DNA of 15,072 bases. It comes from CAZKEW01 sp964580435. Lineage in GTDB: Bacteria; Acidobacteriota; Aminicenantia; Aminicenantales; UBA8522. Below are positions 12,896 through 15,072 of the stretch, in pieces. The stretch's first letter is position 1. Each line of letters opens with the position of its first letter. The stretch covers positions 1 through 15,072 of the forward strand of contig CAZOKP010000068.1 in assembly GCA_964580435.1 (NCBI GenBank), read 5' to 3'. A program made the position numbers and the translations under genes. A model generated the notes under the pieces. It ran no database searches and was not told the origin of the DNA. It saw nothing but the letters and a program-made list of their open reading frames with translations.

Positions 12896-14989
12896 ATGCG
12901 GTTGTACCCGATCGAGAAAGTCAGGAATATCGGCATTATGGCCCATATCGATGCGGGGAAGACTACCACAACAGAGAGAATCCTTTTCTATACGGGCATT
13001 ACCTACAAAATGGGTGAGGTGGATGAGGGTACCGCGGTTATGGATTGGATGGTGCAGGAGCAAGAACGTGGCATAACGATCACCTCCGCAGCCACCACCT
13101 GCTACTGGGATAATTACCGCATTAACATCATCGACACCCCCGGGCATGTGGATTTTACTGCCGAAGTCGAGCGATCCCTGAGAGTCCTCGACGGAGCGAT
13201 CATTATTCTCTGCGGGGTCGGCTGTGTCGAACCCCAGACGGAGACTGTCTGGAGGCAGGCCGATAGGTATAGAGTTCCGAGGATTGTCTATGTCAACAAG
13301 ATGGACAGAATCGGAGCGGACCCGGAGGCGGCCGTCAAGCAGATAAAAATGAGGCTAAACGCCAGGCCCCTGGTCATTCAATTGCCCTTGGGCCGGGAAG
13401 AGAATTTTCGGGGAGTAATCGACCTTGTCGGGATGAAGGAGATCGACTGGGGAGGCGACCTCCTCGGGACCCATTTTGAGGTCAAAGAGATCTCTGCGGA
13501 GAACAAAGAAGAGGCCAGAGCTAAAAGAAGCGAAATGATTGAAATATTGAGCGACACGGACGATGCCGTTATGGAAAAATACCTGAGCGGTCAGGAAATC
13601 CCTGCGGCCGAAATAAAGCGGGCGGTCAGGAAAGGGACGCTTTCTCTCCAGTTCGTGCCTGTTCTCTACGGAGCCTCGTTCAGGAACAAAGGCGTCCATC
13701 CTCTTCTTGATGCTATCGTGGATTATCTTCCTTCGCCGCCGGATGTTTTCCCTGTTGTTGGACACCATCCCCGCACCCTTGCCGTCGAGACAAGAAAGCC
13801 GTCCGATGCCGAGCCGTTCTCCGCTTTGGTGTTTAAGATCATGACCGACCCGTTTGTCGGCTCCCTGGCTTACTTCCGGGTTTACTCGGGGAAAGCAAAA
13901 ATCGGCTCCAGCCTGTATATCCCTGTCAAGGACGAGGAAGAGCGCATTTCTCGTCTGCTCGAAATGCACGCCAACAAAAGGAAAGACCTGAAAGAGGTCT
14001 ATGCCGGAGATATTGCGGCGCTGGCATCGATGAAGAACCTTTCCACAGGAGATACGCTGTGCCTGAGAAGCCAGCCGATTGTCCTGGAATCCATAAGATT
14101 CCCGGAGCCCGTTATTTCCGCGACGATCGAGCCCAGGACCAAGGTAGAACACGCCAAGTTGGCCGGCGCCCTTCATAAGCTCATCCGGGAAGACCCCACT
14201 TTCAAGGTTGCCCAGGACCCCCAGACCGGACAAACCCTGGTCTCCGGGATGGGTGAACTCCATCTTGAGATCATCATGGACCGCCTGGCCCGGGAATTCG
14301 GGGTTCAGGCCCATTTGGGGAAGCCGCAGGTGGCCTATAAGGAAACCCTCCTCCAGGCCGCAGAAGGCGAAGGAAAATATATCCGCCAGACTGGAGGAAG
14401 GGGACAATACGGACACTGCAAGGTGACCGTCGAGCCCTTGAAAAGAGGACAAGGGTTTGTTTTTGTCGATGAGACAAGGGGCGGAGTCATCCCCAGAGAG
14501 TTCATCTCCGGCATCCAGGCCGGCCTCAGGGAGGCGACGGAAGCCGGAATCCTGGCCGGGTTTCCTTTCGTCGATATCAAAACGACTCTCATCGACGGTT
14601 CCTGGCATGAGGTAGATTCAACGCCCCTGGCGTTCAAAATAGCCGGGTCCCTGGCGTTCAGGGACGCCGCCACCAAGGCAAAGCCGGTCCTTCTCGAGCC
14701 CATGATGCAGCTCGAAGTCGTCACTCCCGACGAATACCTGGGGAATATCGTCGGCGACATCAATGCACGGCGCGGAAAAATCGAGGGCATGGAGATGAGA
14801 GGAGGATCGAGGGTTATCAAGGGACTGGTTCCTCTCGCCGAGATGTTCGGCTATGCCACCGTGCTCCGGACGCTCACCCAGGGGAGGGGAGTTTTTTCGA
14901 TGGAATTCTTGCGCTATGAGCAGACTCCCCCTCAGGTTTCCGAGGAGATCATCGCTCGGATTGAGGGAAGAATTCCTGCTCACAGATAA
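12896..14989 (+). CDS. fusA: Elongation factor G
   Basis: EF-G is the translational GTPase that drives translocation and, with RRF, ribosome recycling. The 697-residue product has all five domains. In the G domain the P-loop AHIDAGKT is at 16-23, the switch I region ends QEQERGITITSAATT, DTPGH is at 80-84, with H84 the catalytic histidine, NKMD is at 134-137, and GAS serves as G5. Domain III includes MGELHLEIIMDRL, and domain IV begins near GGRGQYGHCKV. The C-terminus keeps MFGYATVLR and the QGRG motif. The segment ILCGVGCVEPQTETVW differs from the common VFDAVAGVEPQ form but keeps the core. Position in the str operon argues for canonical EF-G rather than a paralogue. ATG 12896 follows TGGAG by 10 bases. 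Confidence 0.95.
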   Translation: MRLYPIEKVRNIGIMAHIDAGKTTTTERILFYTGITYKMGEVDEGTAVMDWMVQEQERGITITSAATTCYWDNYRINIIDTPGHVDFTAEVERSLRVLDGAIIILCGVGCVEPQTETVWRQADRYRVPRIVYVNKMDRIGADPEAAVKQIKMRLNARPLVIQLPLGREENFRGVIDLVGMKEIDWGGDLLGTHFEVKEISAENKEEARAKRSEMIEILSDTDDAVMEKYLSGQEIPAAEIKRAVRKGTLSLQFVPVLYGASFRNKGVHPLLDAIVDYLPSPPDVFPVVGHHPRTLAVETRKPSDAEPFSALVFKIMTDPFVGSLAYFRVYSGKAKIGSSLYIPVKDEEERISRLLEMHANKRKDLKEVYAGDIAALASMKNLSTGDTLCLRSQPIVLESIRFPEPVISATIEPRTKVEHAKLAGALHKLIREDPTFKVAQDPQTGQTLVSGMGELHLEIIMDRLAREFGVQAHLGKPQVAYKETLLQAAEGEGKYIRQTGGRGQYGHCKVTVEPLKRGQGFVFVDETRGGVIPREFISGIQAGLREATEAGILAGFPFVDIKTTLIDGSWHEVDSTPLAFKIAGSLAFRDAATKAKPVLLEPMMQLEVVTPDEYLGNIVGDINARRGKIEGMEMRGGSRVIKGLVPLAEMFGYATVLRTLTQGRGVFSMEFLRYEQTPPQVSEEIIARIEGRIPAHR

Positions 14990-15035
14990 AATACAAGAGG
15001 CTGGGATGAATCATTCAACCGCAAGGAGGTAAGGA

Positions 15036-15072
15036 ATGGCGAAGGCAAAGTTTGAGAGGACGAAGCCGCATT
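15036..15072 (+). CDS. tuf: Elongation factor Tu, 5' end (partial)
   Basis: Twelve codons before the window edge read MAKAKFERTKPH, the canonical EF-Tu start (family pattern MAKxKFERTKPHVN). A strong ribosome-binding site, AAGGAGGT (15023-15030), is 5 bases upstream, fitting one of the most abundant proteins of the cell. fusA ends 46 bases earlier with no terminator, giving the standard str order rpsL-rpsG-fusA-tuf. With the EF-Tu tail at 1-54, this is a second copy in direct orientation. Confidence 0.95.
   Translation, partial: MAKAKFERTKPH

Noticed and set aside
13355..14608. 417-residue open frame on the minus strand inside fusA
   Set aside because: It lies fully antisense to the conserved EF-G. 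Its length comes from third-position GC bias that suppresses stop codons on the other strand; no recognisable domain.

Overview
The window is a housekeeping segment of a bacterial chromosome. It is one continuous, entirely plus-strand run of translation and transcription genes: tuf (3' end), rpmG, tRNA-Trp, secE, nusG, rplK, rplA, rplJ, rplL, rpoB, rpoC, rpsL, rpsG, fusA, tuf (5' end). This joins the classical secE-nusG-rplKAJL-rpoBC cluster directly to the str operon (rpsL-rpsG-fusA-tuf). No mobile element, CRISPR array, phage gene or accessory cargo was seen. Base composition is even and moderately GC-rich, and spacers are very short.

Organism: a bacterium with Shine-Dalgarno-led translation. 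RpoC carries the large trigger-loop insertion (SI3 type) and RpoB carries an SI1-type lobe insertion, as in Proteobacteria and many other Gram-negative lineages. RpoB also has an unusual insert of about 60 residues with eight cysteines near its N-terminus. From memory, unverified, acidobacterial RpoB proteins carry a similar insert beginning with a GNWECKCG-like motif. I therefore suggest Acidobacteriota or a relative such as Aminicenantota, as an inference only.

Layout: 1-54 is the end of one EF-Tu gene. Positions 117-266 hold rpmG, too short for ordinary ORF length cut-offs. Positions 315-388 hold tRNA-Trp(CCA). Positions 487-3325 hold secE, nusG and four ribosomal stalk-region proteins, packed so tightly that the usual L1 and L10 mRNA leader sites have no room. 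After a 75-base AT-rich spacer come rpoB and rpoC (3401-11874), coupled through TAATG. A near-consensus sigma-70 promoter has its -35 hexamer formed by the last two sense codons of rpoC. It starts a short leader with a possible attenuator hairpin, then rpsL (TTG start), rpsG, fusA and the start of a second tuf. No stretch over 300 bases lacks a gene; the longest without a protein gene, 267-486, contains the tRNA.

The genes together supply EF-Tu and EF-G, parts of both ribosomal subunits, RNA polymerase beta and beta', the NusG factor that can link RNAP to the ribosome, and the SecE subunit of the translocon. No previously undescribed multi-gene system is visible. The observation most worth following is the RpoB zinc-ribbon insert, whose first four cysteines have exactly the spacing of the beta' N-terminal zinc finger encoded in the next gene.
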